From Adiantum capillus-veneris (Eukaryota > Streptophyta > Polypodiopsida > Polypodiales > Pteridaceae), in contig CM043945.1 in NCBI GenBank assembly GCA_014529385.2, positions 97,256,612-97,320,611 on the forward strand: a DNA stretch of 64,000 nt. The letters are read 5' to 3'. Within the stretch, counting starts at the first letter, position 1, and every line of letters starts with the position of its first letter. Positions 1 to 10,975 of this stretch are shown here, piece after piece. Position numbers and translations under genes: made by a program. Under the pieces are notes generated by a model, which did no database searches, was not told the origin of the DNA, and saw only the letters and a list, made by a program, of their open reading frames with translations.

Positions 1-5
1 AAAGA

Positions 6-197
6 TTGATGAGCCATGCTTTCAAAGAATATCTTAGGAATTTCTTGGAAGTATATATATATGATTTATGTGTACATTCATCAAGTTGGGCTGATCATTT
101 TGAACATCTCAAAAAGGTATTTGAAAAATGTAGACTTTATAGGATTTGCTTAAATCCTGAAAAGTGCACATTTATGGGCAGACAAGGAGGGGAGTAG
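6..197 (+). pseudogene. Ty3/gypsy reverse transcriptase fragment
   Basis: A 63-codon open stretch matches the part of a Ty3/gypsy reverse transcriptase around and after the catalytic Y-x-D-D box: a Tyr-Ile-x-Asp core, then the His-Phe-Glu-His-Leu and Leu-Asn-Pro-Glu-Lys-Cys blocks. The first catalytic aspartate is replaced by tyrosine (codon 60-62), so the enzyme would be dead. The domain begins outside the window and stops at about 197, where the sequence becomes non-coding. This is a relic of a Ty3 element, probably cut by later rearrangement. Confidence 0.7.
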
Positions 198-758
198 CTC
201 CAGGATGAAGCTCACACTCTCTCTCTTCCTCTCTCACACATAGTAGACGGAAGTGCTAAACTTTGATTATCATTAAGTTGTCTTTACAAAATGACCTAGG
301 TACCTTATATACTAAGGATACCTTAGGTTAACCAAAAATAGAGTTTGAGGGGTCAAATGGCTTAGTATTTACAATCTGGAAGTTCCATTGCACCCCGGCT
401 TCTGCAACTAGGCTACCTACTTATTACAAATGGTATTTATAACCATAATCCTCAAGATTCCATAACTCTCAGAAATAAGCTTTATTGAGTTATGTCGTGT
501 TGTTGACCGAACCGTCAACATATAATTTTTGGATTGCCCCCCTTCTTTTTTCCCATAGCGACCTTTATCACATAAGCAACATGTGTTGCAGTTTTGTCGT
601 AAACACCCCCGACAACTTTTCTTCCCCCTCACTGTTTTTTTCTTGCCACACTTGCCTTAGCCGTTGTAAATTTGACACCCTCTTTGTTAGAGGAGTGCTT
701 TTGTATGCCCGTTTTTCGGTCCCATGGGTCATATCTGACCTCCAGGGACGATAATGAA
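198..758. other. Non-coding stretch, no feature recognised
   Basis: Short ORFs on both strands have no recognisable composition or motif. The stretch follows the broken reverse-transcriptase fragment and ends in pyrimidine-rich sequence before a TC microsatellite. I could not assign it to an element. Confidence 0.5.
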
Positions 759-833
759 TCTCTCTCTCTCTCTCTAAGATTGCTCTCTCTCTCTCTATAT
801 ATATATATGATTGCTCTCTCTCTCTCTACGATT

Positions 834-884
<51 letters not shown>
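759..884. repeat. Compound (TC)n/(AT)n microsatellite
   Basis: Four TC runs are separated by short interruptions, including an AT run near 797-808; the last uninterrupted TC run is about 46 bases. ORFs through it encode only Ser-Leu or Arg-Glu repeats and are artefacts. Confidence 0.95.
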
Positions 885-886
<2 letters not shown>

Positions 887-898
887 ATGAGAGGCCAT

Positions 899-951
899 TA
901 TGGCGCATGGGTACGATTTAGCAACTGATAGAATGATATCCATGCGCCATT
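899..951. repeat. Short inverted repeat (hairpin-forming)
   Basis: ATGGCGCATGG at 900-910 is the exact reverse complement of CCATGCGCCAT at 940-950, with a 29-base spacer. A related structure lies at 1145-1195. Confidence 0.7.
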
Positions 952-1014
952 GTGCACACAAGGGCTTAACTTTTTTAACACAACATTAAATTTCTTTCCT
1001 ATCACATATATGGA

Positions 1015-1015
<1 letters not shown>

Positions 1016-1047
<32 letters not shown>
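1016..1047. repeat. (CA)n microsatellite
   Basis: About 16 CA units follow TGGACAAA and run into TCTATC-rich sequence. Confidence 0.95.
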
Positions 1048-1050
<3 letters not shown>

Positions 1051-1144
1051 ATCTATCTCTCTTTTCCTCTCTGTACCCTGGCTATACTTCTCCTTTGTGG
1101 TTTCATCCCCATATCTAACTCTCTATCTGTGACAAAGTGTCATT

Positions 1145-1195
1145 ATGGCGCACGTATGACGTTTAGCTGAACGTCAAATCATCTCTGCGCGCCAT
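1145..1195. repeat. Nested short inverted repeats
   Basis: Outer arms ATGGCGC (1145-1151) and GCGCCAT (1189-1195) enclose inner arms TGACGTT (1157-1163) and AACGTCA (1170-1176). The left flank CATTATGGCGCA is shared with the structure at 899-951. Confidence 0.65.
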
Positions 1196-1449
1196 TTTAG
1201 AACCTCGTCAAATTTATGGGCAGTTGTCATTTTGTCTTGTGTAGCAGTCCCAATAACATACCATTTCTAGTTTAGCATTCACACAAATACACACAATACT
1301 ACTCTTTGTCCCCCTTTCCCTGTTCTTAATCTACTTCCCTCTCTATGTATCTCTCTCATACCTGTAGGTATATGTAGAACTTGGGTTTCTCAAATGGACA
1401 GCTAGACCCTCTGTGTTGTCACCTTGTCCGATGCTCTCTGAGCTATTGT

Positions 1450-1470
1450 CCCCTCCCCCCCCCCCCTCCC

Positions 1471-1531
<61 letters not shown>
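1450..1531. repeat. Poly-C tract followed by (CT)n
   Basis: A nearly pure C run with single T interruptions to about 1480 passes into about 25 CT units. Flanking sequence shows no gene. Confidence 0.95.
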
Positions 1532-1533
<2 letters not shown>

Positions 1534-3230
1534 GTGCTACAATAAGCATGCAACGAATATTGTACAACCCATTAAGTATGAACGTGACTTCTCAATCAAA
1601 ATTATACTGTGCAATAAATGCCCACTAGTTAATTTTAGACGTTTGACATGTGTAAAGCGTGTAGTTATTTTTTGTGCATGCCGGTGATAGCTGGCTTTTT
1701 GGCTCTCATAAAATATTTTAAGAAGCCACTTCACCCCACAAAAACACCCTAGCACAATGACTAGGCTCGCTTTTTCATTATAAATAGTGTGCGTGCGTTT
1801 AGAGTTTTTATCACATTTTTTTATTAAATCATTGAGCGAGTCATTGGGCTAGGAGACAAAAAAATAAATTTATAATATTACGGTCCTCTTTATATGTAAA
1901 TATTTTCTATCAAATAAAGGACCCAAGTATAAAGGGTTTTTTTTCAAATTTTTTGTATCTATATAAATATATATTCCTATGTGTGCGTTATCAGGCCTAA
2001 GTATGCTAGCTTCCATCGCGTGTCATTACTTATACATATTTTACTATCATTCTATCCCTTAATCTCTACTCGCACAAGCCTTGAAAAACCTTTATGTGAC
2101 TTCATCGTAAAAATTCACCAATAACCTTATCGGCTCCGTTATATTTTTTTTCATCCCTCCCAGATAAATATTCACAAGTACATAGGTTTCATCTTCAAAT
2201 AAATTCCATAAACCACTCAAAGTAGATAATATTTTAGGGTCCCTTCCCTCATGATTTTCCTCCTTTTCTTTATATATTTTTTGCCACCATGCATCCCATG
2301 TGTCCATTTTTCATGACTAGCTAACCTATCTTTTTATCCCACAAATATATATTATATTTGATACTTATCCTATACCCTACATGTGTGCAAGCTCCTTGGC
2401 AATATTAGGTCATGGTGGATGTATGGGGGGCTCACTTGGAAGACTACAAAGGAAAAAGAATCAAATAGTGGTCCACTTCAAGCCTTATAAAGTGCTACAG
2501 GGACAACTTTTTGCTCAAATTTTGGCACCCTCTTCTGATCCGAATCTGAGGATACTTTTACAAGAGAAAATGTAGCTCGTGAGCTGAAGTATTTTCCTTA
2601 ATTTTTTTTCAAAAATTTTGAAGTCAAGGGCGATTTTACATGAAATTTATGGCCGACTTCAAAACTGCCACCTCATACACCAAAAAATCTTCCTATTTTC
2701 TCTCATCCTTCCACACGCCTACTCACTCTTACACACTCCTCCCTCTCTTTCCCACACCCAAACCTGCAACTCCCATGTCCTATTTCATATCTTTACCATG
2801 GCAACTTCTCTCACACCTCCATAGCCTTCATCCTCCATTTCTACACCCCTATGCGCTCCCCTTTCTCTCTCTACATATATGTCCATATTACCATACCCTC
2901 TTCAGATTTCTAAAGAACTCCAAAAAATCAGCAAAAATCCAAGGTTAACCTCTGCAAATGAAGGCTTTTATCACGAATTATCCAAGGTTTGAAGATAACA
3001 TAGCTTCATCGACACGTGCAACTTCGCCATGCTGACCGCTTCTTCTACCGGTGCAGTAAAGAGGTGAATGTCAACTTCTCCAAAGCTTCAACCTCTCTTT
3101 ACAAGCTTATCCCTTCTCTAACTTTACTCATCATATATCTCACCATTTAGTGAATGATTTTGTAAATGTTTTGTAGTGATTATTACTAACCACTAACCTT
3201 ATTGTAAAAATGCACTGTCTACTATATATT
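1532..3230. other. AT-rich non-coding stretch
   Basis: No credible gene. Small ORFs near 2092-2307 (minus) and 2381-2575 (plus) lack recognisable domains, although their composition is not absurd for old coding sequence. The right part may already belong to the LTR of the Ty3 element that follows; with only one LTR copy in the window its start cannot be placed. Confidence 0.5.
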
Positions 3231-3239
3231 AGAGTTGGC

Positions 3240-4254
3240 ACTCCCAAATTATTCACTCAATCCTCTCTCCTTTCATCGTCAATAATTCTCTTCCCTTCAG
3301 CCCACATCCATGTGACTCAAAGGCACCCTCATTTAGAAAATAGAAATATGCATAGTCTTTGATTTCTTCAAATAAACTTCATCAGGTTTAATTCTAATCG
3401 GGGCTTCTAAAACCTATAAATAGAGCCCTTCTCTCCCTTGTAAATAAACAGATGATCACACTACACCACACCATTCTCCACACATAACACACCACTCTTC
3501 AAGCCTAGTTGTTAGAGTGTGTGCATTGTGAGTGCTCTATTCCATCACTACACATATGTGCATAGAGAAGCTTGAAGTTAGTTATGCCATCTAGAGGAGG
3601 GAGTGATGCCATACTCTTCATCACAGTTGTAGCCTAGTCTTGTGCATAAATAATATTTATAGTCTTTTGTGCAATTGTATGCAGCAACTATGACTCTTCT
3701 CTCCAAATGGACTTGATAAGTTGGCCCATCAGGTGGTTGAAGGTATATTGTCCTTGAAGTCTGTTGTGCCATTTCATGCTTGGTGGTTTGAGGGCTTGTT
3801 GAATTGTTTTCCTAAAAAGTCAATTGTAAGAGGGTGCTCGGTGAGAGGGCTCCTGTGACCCTAAGACAATTTGTGTATTGGCAACAACGTCAAGTTTTGT
3901 GTTGTCTCTTTATTTCTCACTAATCTTTGTGTGCATCTAGTCTTTAAGGCTAAGACTGAGTTGCCCAAGTTGATTTGTGCTCTTTACCTCTCTCTAGTGT
4001 GGTGAATGTTTGTGTTTGGTGTATGTGGCTAGCTTGCATTCCCCTCTCTTTGTGTGTTTGAGTACAAGGGGATATCACGTGCATCCTAGTTTGCATCTAC
4101 AACTAGGTGGTGCCCCTTTTCTTGTTTGATTTTTGGATTTGGGTTGTTGTTGTCTTTGATTGTGCTTGCCCCAGCCCCAATTGAGCAGCACGGGAGAGTT
4201 GAAGGGTGTTTAGAGGACGCTCTTTTTGCCGCCCGCACCGGATCGCCTAAATTT
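3240..4254 (+). mobile_element. Partial 5' LTR of a decayed Ty3/gypsy element (left end not defined)
   Basis: This stretch has the expected order of an LTR: an AT-rich upstream part, a TATA box (3414-3423), a long transcribed leader, then a primer-binding-site-like sequence at 4255. There is no second copy in the window, so the left boundary is only approximate. A gag remnant follows at about 4570-5930, which supports the reading. Confidence 0.5.
3414..3423 (+). promoter_or_regulatory. TATA box of LTR promoter
   Basis: TATAAATAGA is preceded by AAAACC and followed after about 30 bases by an AC-rich segment suited to transcription start. It lies about 830 bases upstream of the primer-binding site, as expected if transcription starts inside a long LTR. 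Confidence 0.55.
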
Positions 4255-4272
4255 TGGTGCCCCCACTGAGGA
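4255..4272 (+). other. Primer-binding-site-like sequence
   Basis: TGGTGCCCCCACTGAGGA begins with TGG, as required to pair with the CCA end of a tRNA, and sits just after the presumed LTR. I cannot name the tRNA from sequence alone. Confidence 0.45.
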
Positions 4273-4572
4273 CGAGCGATTGTGTTATCATACAGAAGGT
4301 AAGTCTTCAAAAACTACTTGTGTTTACATGAACAATCCACCACGTTCTAATCATGCTCATGCAATTTAATTTCATCAGTTTCATTGGGTGCAAGGGATTA
4401 GGATAGATGTTCTCATTGATAGGAATTTTTTTTTTCAACAACGTATCGTATTCTTCTTTGGTGTCGAAGCATTAAGAGATATTCTACAATCCCCAAATCC
4501 TATTATACTCCCACTTGTAGACTATGATGTCTCTTTTGATGTGCATATTTTTATCTTGTTTTAGCTAGGTTA

Positions 4573-5930
4573 ATGAATCAAGAGGACTTGTATCGTACAT
4601 TCATTCTTTTGGCTAGACAAGACATGCATGTAATAGTTGGCACAAAGTTACAATTTCAACGTGTTTTGTCTAAATCAATTGATCCCCTCTTGGTCTTGAA
4701 CTCTCAAACTCTTCCCCTCAAAACAAACACACACTTATTGTGGGGGGGGGGGGGGGGGGGGGGGAGCTTTAAGATGATATGTGCAATGGTTTGGTTCATG
4801 TAGTACACTCAAGACCTCGGGAATCTGTGCAACCTCCCTCTACCCTTGCCATCCTCACTACCAATCCACTGTTTCAAGCTTTATCACCCATCGTGGCCAC
4901 TGTCTCTACTTCTCGTTTGCCACCACTGATGCAAGGAAATGTAATCTTCACAGATGGTCTAATCAAACTCAACACATGTCATATGCAGCTATGGCAGGCA
5001 TGCCACCTAGAAATCCAAGAGATGGGGCCATTTCTGCAGTTGAGAATTGGTGCCCTTCACATATGCCTCAATTCTCACTTCATGACCTAGGTAACCTTTT
5101 TCAAGATCATTATAAGATTTCCTCTATTGATGCTCTATTGATACCAACAATGACATAAGGGAATTGTCAAGACAATCAAACCATGTTTTTGCTATTGAGA
5201 AAGAGCTTCATGGAATTCCACTGGGATGTGGAGAGGAGTCGTCTCACCACCATAATGCTCACACTAATCAAGAAAGGGAAAAGATGTTGGCCAGGGTAGT
5301 AGTGTTGAAGATGATGAAATTTAACATGATGGGGAAAGGGTTTTCATCCCCATAAAAGAGCTTGAGCTATGGCACTCACAATTGTAGGATGGGGTGGTTA
5401 TAGGTCTCTTGCATGGAGTGAGAACTTTAGTAGATGCTCTCAAAAACTGGATGTATTAAACCTAGGAAACCAAGAACATTAAGGTATCCCACGTTCGGTA
5501 TTTACCAAATAGCTACTACTTTTTTGTGATGAGGCAGAGTGCTAGAGAAAAAGATCTAGAGAAGGTATAAATCCTGTATGGGACCCTCAAATTTTAACTG
5601 AAGTTGATTTAAAAGCAGATTTGAAGGTTTTAGTCTCACAAAGGGATTCTACTGGGAATTTTTACCAAATTACGAACACTAGTCTACAAAAATCTCCCCA
5701 ATGCATGCTTCCACTGTATGAAATAGGGCCACTACATTAAAGACAGTCTTGACCTTAAACATCAACCTCCCCAGGAAGATCACGCTGAAGGAAAACAAAG
5801 ACTTTTTCAACAAGGTACTAGAAACCCTAAACAACCCACCTCCAAAAACAAAAACAGTTTTAGCCCACTTCTGGAAGAGGTCTGTAACATTAAATGGCCT
5901 AAAAACTTGTGTGTAGCGAAAATTAGCATG
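4573..5930 (+). pseudogene. Decayed gag region of a Ty3-type element
   Basis: Short open segments in different frames (4573-4803, 4781-5158, 5164-5355) are joined by stops and shifts. Near the end, 5706-5747 reads as a CCHC zinc knuckle (Cys-x2-Cys-x4-His-x4) whose last Cys is now Ser and which contains an in-frame TAG at 5724. Zinc knuckles bind RNA in Gag nucleocapsid domains. The position downstream of an LTR and primer-binding site supports gag identity; the rest is too eroded to recognise. A minus-strand LTR interrupts the element from about 5925, and a short open pol-like segment at 7485-7565 may be its continuation. Confidence 0.45.
4742..4764. repeat. Poly-G tract
   Basis: Twenty-three consecutive G residues lie within the decayed gag region and break its reading frame. 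Confidence 0.95.
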
Positions 5931-7484
5931 AACATAGTGGGCATTTCATTAGAATAGATTCCTAATGAGAATTACAAGAGTGCTTGGGTGGAGAGAGCAA
6001 CAAAAAGCATAACACCTAGTTAGATAGCATCAACAATACTTTCAAAAGAGAGAGAAATTAAGCTATTGACAACAGTTGAGGACCGGATTTGCATGGAGCC
6101 GTTCCCCCTCCAAAAGGCTTTGTATTATGGTTTCTCCCATCAAGAGAGACATTGTACAATACAATTCTTTGTGTTCCTTCAAGACTAGCTAGTGCAATGA
6201 AGATGAAAGCTTCATGCACTAAGAAAAACACTTAGCAAACACAACATAAATTATCCCCGGTCTCAAACCCAAGACCTCACACACCTTCGAAGATGGTGAG
6301 AGCTAGCAGGGTATGAGAGTAGATTGAGAGGAAGAAGGAGTATCTTACGAGAAAGATGTACATCTCCTCACATAATCACTCATATTAGCATAGCTTAGCT
6401 TAGTAATTAGCTTGGTAGAGGAGATGAGCATGCATTGAAGCTTGGCTCTTGGTTGGATTTGCATCCACAAGCCAAGAGTGTGTCGATGTAGGCTTTTATC
6501 TCACAAGCTTGGAGTGGGTGATGAGCTCTCCATTAAAGCTTGGGAAGAGATAGTCTTCTCTTTCTTCACACATGAGGTTGTGTGTATGTGTGTGTGATAA
6601 TTCCTTGCAAAAATCAACCCCCTCTCTCTCTTGGGCGAGCCCTCTTGCTATTTGCTCTTGCTCTACCCTCATTGGACCTCCCCAAGTCAAGCCAATGACA
6701 ATTAAGCAGCATAAGTGATAGCCTTCTGACATGTGTCCCCCTTTCGCCTTTTGTGAGAGCTTTAGGTAATTTAATAATTCAACTAAACTCTCATTGGACC
6801 CCTTTGCCTCCTGGCCAATAGGAATCAGGCAAGCCATTGGGCTCCTGGATGCTCATTGGACCCCTTCAGAGACTGTCCAATAGTCTTCTAGAGGAATTAA
6901 TTCTCATTGGTTCTTTTATTAAGTGTTTTTAAATTAATTAAACTAGATTTACTCTAGCCTAATTCTCATTGGTCCACCTCCAAGGCCATCCAATAGGAAT
7001 TGGGTACACCTTGTGGGCATCTGGCCTAGGGAGCTGATATGTGTCCCTCATTCCCTTTGTGTAAAGGGAGCTTGTGTGTGTGTGTGTGTGTGTGTGACTT
7101 TCTCTCTCATCCCCTACAAGAAAGGCTCGCCCCCTCCCAAGTAGGGATTGCAAAGACTTTTTGGGTCACACACAAAGCATCCAATTCCCCTAGGGTTGAC
7201 CTTTGGACACAACCTTTGAATTTTGAAACCTTAGCATTTTGGAAGTCTTAATGGGCTGAACCTTTAGGTCTTTTTAGCCCATTGTTGCACATGGCTCTTT
7301 TGCAGATGGCCCCCCCTTTGGATCCCTATTTTCCCTCCTTTGGATCCCTATTGTGGCCGGTCTGCTAGCTTAACCAATATTCTAGCTTTTTCTCCCCTGG
7401 CACTTCCCCACATTAAATGATCACTTTAATATGAGAAAATCATTTAGGAGAATTAGATATTGATTATTATGACAAGGTCTTTGA
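5925..7484 (-). mobile_element. Solo LTR, minus strand, same superfamily as LTRs A-D
   Basis: Read on the minus strand, this stretch matches the chromovirus LTRs at 42942, 49410 and 56470. It opens with TGTCATAAT and an ATGATTTTCTCATATTAAA block (plus-strand 7430-7484), has the ACTCTTGGCT...AACCAAGAGCCA segment (6420-6475), and near its end the TTGTATTGTA...TGGGAGA block (6120-6200). The far end is eroded near 5925. No matching internal region follows, so it is a solo or truncated LTR inserted into the older Ty3 element. Confidence 0.7.
7073..7096. repeat. (TG)n microsatellite inside the minus-strand LTR
   Basis: About 12 TG units. The other LTRs of this family have CA-rich sequence (CACACACAC) at comparable places, consistent with local expansion. 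Confidence 0.9.
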
Positions 7485-7565
7485 TCCTTTTGGTTATGAT
7501 TTGCAAGACTTTGAGGCTAGCAGGGATGACATGCAGGATGCCCCTAATGTGGATGCTATCAAAGA
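7485..7565 (+). pseudogene. Short coding remnant between two LTR insertions
   Basis: The 27-codon segment is open, acidic and rich in Asp-Phe-Asp pairs. It lies between the minus-strand LTR and the chromovirus LTR at 7566. It probably continues the gag/pol of the Ty3 element that began before 4255, but is too short to name. Confidence 0.3.
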
Positions 7566-8614
7566 TGTAAGATCCCCAATTTTTGGGTCTCTTCTAAAAA
7601 TAAGAAAAATAGCTTTCAATATTTATTTTTGTCAAATTTTGACTTAAGATGCTTGATTGGCAGTATTGGAAGGTTCTAAAGTAAAAAGCAAGGTCGTTTC
7701 CATGTTTTTAGTAGGTTAGACGGACGTTTGGTTCAGTTTTGGAAAAATCCGTTATTTTTAGCTTTTTCATGATTTTTCATGCTTTTTATGCTTTTAGGTG
7801 CTTTCTTGCAAAAAGGAAGGTCGGATCCTTAATTTACGTGTTCCAGGGAAGCTATGGTTCAATTTTGTAAAAATCTGCTTTTTGAGTGCTTTTCACTCTA
7901 TTTATAGCTTTTCATGATTTTAGTGCTTGTTAGTGAAAAGCGAATCCCCTTTCTTATGCCAGTGGGATGAGGGGAACCCGTGGTTCAATTTTAGAATTTT
8001 TTTTTGCTTTTTACGCTATTTTTAGCTTTTCATGCTTTTCGGCGTTTTTGAAAAGCAATGTGCTTTTTATGATGACCTAAACCTAAAAATATTAATTTTA
8101 GTCTCCGTCGGGTTTAAAATGATCACCCGGAGCAAAAACGAGACCAGACGAGATTTTTACAAGAAATATTTTTATATAAAGCGATATCGTAAATACGCCA
8201 AGACAGTACGAGAAAGTCCTAATTATGTCGAGACATTACGGTGTGGCATAGTCTAGCTACGGTTTCCATTAGTTGGTCGGATACTGCTCGGATGGTCAAT
8301 TTTGCTGTAAAAATTGAATGGTAAGTGAGGGAGTTGACCACCAAAAGCAGAGGCTTGTTTTTTAGAAAGACTGGAGCTTTTTCCTAAAACCTAGGGGCTA
8401 TTCCAGGCTGAGAGGTAGCGCCACCTTTCTACTTGGGAGTTACTCCAACCTGCTGCACTTGCCTATAACTTGCCGGTTAGTGCTCAGTTTTCAGGGCTGT
8501 TGCGTCTACTATCGCAAGGCTATACATATCTATTATACGGAGTGGTGCAAGCTCTTCATTACCATCTCCAAAGCTCTTCTCTCGAGAAGAAGAAGAAGAA
8601 GAAGAAGAATATTC
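7566..8614 (+). mobile_element. Chromovirus LTR, copy 1 (solo or truncated)
   Basis: It starts TGTAAGATCCCCAATTTTTG, the same start as the LTR at 29612, and shares most of its length including the block around 8400-8590 (TAGCGCCA...ACGGAGTGGTGCAA). It holds about 130 bases (about 7675-7805) that the other copy lacks. No primer-binding site follows the right end, so this is probably a solo LTR. The right end is approximate. Confidence 0.75.
8590..8610. repeat. Short (GAA)n microsatellite
   Basis: Several GAA units lie near the right end of the LTR; the other copy has only a few. Confidence 0.8.
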
Positions 8615-8955
8615 AACCTTAATCACAAGTTAAGCAATATATGTCCCTAATGTATATGAACCCTATGATTCCAAGGCAATAAGTTGACATATCTTCTCCT
8701 ATATATTCTTCCATAAGTTTGGTTAGGAATCCACACACTATGACCCTAAGATCTTCAACAAGATAGTAAGGCCAAAGAAAAATGTTTTTGAGACACTTAA
8801 AGAGTCTTTAGGTGACCTACAATAACCACCCTATGGCCTAAACGCCACAGGGTGCCATGTGATATTTTATAAGATGTGTCCATAAAGTGCCCCTATGGAG
8901 ATTCTATGTCAGACCCTATAGCCTCAAGGCCTCTTGGGGAAAACCAAGACGCCTT
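8615..8955. other. Non-coding stretch, nothing recognised
   Basis: No ORF, repeat or RNA gene could be supported. It separates the LTR copy from the dispersed repeat. Confidence 0.5.
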
Positions 8956-9013
8956 TCGACAGCCCCTAATCAATTCTAAAGCACGGTGAGAAGCTCTAAC
9001 TCCATAGACATCA

Positions 9014-9111
<98 letters not shown>

Positions 9112-9955
9112 GTTTTTCTGAGTAGTCACCCTCTCGGTGATTGTTTTTTCGCATACAAGTGCATGTATGGATCAATCGAGTACATACAAAGTTTCCCTAT
9201 GATTATTTCATGATGTTTAACACGCTGATTTATGCACATTATGCGTTTATGGTCACGTGCATGCATAAAAAGTGCTTTTTGTTTCACGTCATAGAGGCGG
9301 TAGGAACACTGTTTTGGTCATAAATCACAAATCGTTATGAATCAACCCAAACCCTTTATACCCAAAGATAAAACACATCATTTAGAACATTTTTTCTCTT
9401 CAGTGTCATGTGAAAACACGCACAAGCTAAGAGATATGGTCAAAAAACAGCTTGCTAACCACTACACAACCAAAAATTTTGACTCTCGGCTCCTTAGAGA
9501 ACCACTATATACATTCACCGGATGGACAAACCCACTGAACCAATTGAAAAGCGTGATGAAACTTGATAACAAATGAATTTAGGTCTCCGTTATCACCTCA
9601 GGAATGTGAGTTATTAATCGCTCTATAACCGGTTTTACTTACACGCGTAGGGGTGCTACCTAGGGGGGGTACCATATGACACCGTGAGTTGACCAAGCTG
9701 TTTCGATATGTTTTGTGATTTGTTTTGGTGAGTTGATTTCAATCATTAGATGGCCATAAACTTATGTGGAAGTATACGGTTAAACATCCCGAACCGCATA
9801 GACAGATATGAATAAAGTGGCTTTCTTTTGGGGTTACCGTTTGTTGTGTGAGTACCATATGGGTGAAGTGATGTGATAGAGTGATAGTCTATATTATGGA
9901 GTTGAACTTGATGCATTGATTTGAGGCCAAATACTTTCAATTGGGTGAAAGCATG
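8956..9955 (+). repeat. Dispersed 1-kb repeat, copy 1
   Basis: This segment is repeated at 39141-40065 with high similarity: GCCTTTCGACAGCCCCTAAT start, the GTATGGATC...GAGTACATACAAAG block, AACCGGTTTTAC, GGGTACCATATGAC, and a shared end near CCAAATACTTTCAATTG. It has no long ORF and no visible terminal repeats. It could be a non-autonomous element or part of an unknown LTR. Confidence 0.75.
9015..9110. repeat. (CT)n(GT)n compound microsatellite
   Basis: About 28 CT units (9015-9070) switch exactly to 20 GT units (9071-9110). The homologous copy at 39206-39260 has only the CT part, so the GT part expanded or was lost after duplication. Confidence 0.95.
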
Positions 9956-10002
9956 TTAACGTGTCGCGCTTTTTCTGCTAGTTAACATATGCCAACAAGC
10001 AC

Positions 10003-10058
10003 AACACATGGATAGGACAGTCACTTGTAAGCATAACGCATGGATAGGACAGTCATGT
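10003..10058. repeat. Two imperfect tandem copies
   Basis: The phrase AACACATGGATAGGACAGTCA occurs twice (second copy ACGCATGGATAGG...) separated by about 20 bases. Confidence 0.7.
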
Positions 10059-10200
10059 TTTTTCAAGTATGTGGGCCACCATCATGAACTATAAAATTGT
10101 AATACTTGGACTTCGAAAAAATGAATCGTAATATTTTTAAAATCTCTAACAGTTAAGCTTAGTCGTTACGTTGAGGTAGTGGTGTAGTCATGAAGCATGA

Positions 10201-10476
10201 AGGGAAGCACAGCGCAGGGGCCACAGGTCAGAGAAAGGGAGGCAATTGCAAGCTGCAAGCAAGTCTGCAGTCAAAGGCCAGCAGTCAACCAAAGTGGAGG
10301 ATGGCTCACCACTGGAGCCAGCCACCTCCGACAGCAATCTTGACAGTACTCCACCGAGAAGGAAGTCGAGGGGCAAAGGTTCTGTTGCTTCTCCTCCGTC
10401 CTGCAAAAGATTGAATGCTTCTAATTCCCAAGGATCCCCAATGTCAAAGTATATGCATGCAGGGAAGGGGAAGCAG

Positions 10477-10567
<91 letters not shown>

Positions 10568-10629
10568 ATGAGGGGGCCACATTTGGAAGTTGCAAATCAA
10601 GCAAAGCATGACACATTTCTCCAGCATGA
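10201..10629 (+). pseudogene. Candidate upstream coding segment of the interrupted gene
   Basis: From 10201 one frame reads a basic, Ser/Gln/Lys-rich low-complexity protein of about 92 residues up to a TC tract at 10479, with Arg-Arg-Lys-Ser-Arg-type clusters. After the tract another frame is open for about 22 residues up to the copia LTR at 10630. If the element and one copy of its target site are removed, that frame continues after 13106 to about 13227. The microsatellite has evidently shifted the frame. No start codon or domain can be fixed. It may be an upstream exon of the RING/FCP1-like gene, or unrelated old coding sequence. Confidence 0.35.
10479..10565. repeat. (CT)n microsatellite, about 43 units
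   Basis: Pure CT run. Ser-Leu repeat ORFs through it are artefacts, and it separates two coding-like frames. Confidence 0.97.
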
Positions 10630-10832
10630 TGTTGGGTATGCAAGCCCGGATTCCATAGTGTCTACGCCCATGAGAACAAGTCTCAAGGCATGCAACTATA
10701 GACTATCAGTTAGTGGAGTTTGCATGAGTAAAAGGTGTGGTTGATATCACCTTTCAAAGACTATGTAAACACTTCCTTTTAATAAAATTAGTAGTAGCGT
10801 GTTTTTTTTCTTCTTCAAATTGTGTCGACTTC

Positions 10833-10911
<79 letters not shown>

Positions 10912-10960
10912 TTCTCTGCACGCCCTACACCACCATGGCTCCCTAGCCGCCTTTACAACA
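10630..10960 (+). repeat. 5' LTR of the gag-only copia element
   Basis: It begins TGTTGGGTATGCAAG and ends TTTACAACA, matching 12783-13106. It contains a (CT)n tract at 10840-10907 directly upstream of a conserved ACACCACCATGGCTCCCTAG segment. Confidence 0.85.
10840..10907. repeat. (CT)n inside the 5' LTR
   Basis: The tract is at the same place in both LTRs (10840-10907 and 12988-13054), so it was present before insertion and is part of the element. Confidence 0.95.
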
Positions 10961-10962
10961 AC

Positions 10963-10975
10963 TAGTATCAGAGCC
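10963..10975 (+). other. Primer-binding site, initiator Met tRNA type
   Basis: TAGTATCAGAGCC differs at one base from TGGTATCAGAGCC, the usual copia site complementary to the 3' end of initiator methionine tRNA. It lies two bases inside the 5' LTR end. Confidence 0.8.

Noticed and set aside
2640-2948. 102-codon plus-strand ORF as a host gene
   Set aside because: Its His/Pro/Ser/Leu-rich composition reflects CT-rich DNA and there are no splice or domain signals.
7566-8614. 5' LTR of a complete chromovirus element
   Set aside because: No primer-binding site or gag follows the right end and the flanking five bases do not match those after the LTR at 29612.
8615-8955. tRNA or small RNA gene
   Set aside because: I looked for the conserved A and B box spacing and a cloverleaf here and in other short gaps and found none I could defend.
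10415-10946. ORFs encoding Ser-Leu or Arg-Glu repeats as genes
   Set aside because: They are translations of TC/GA microsatellites and are open in several frames simply because the repeat lacks stops.
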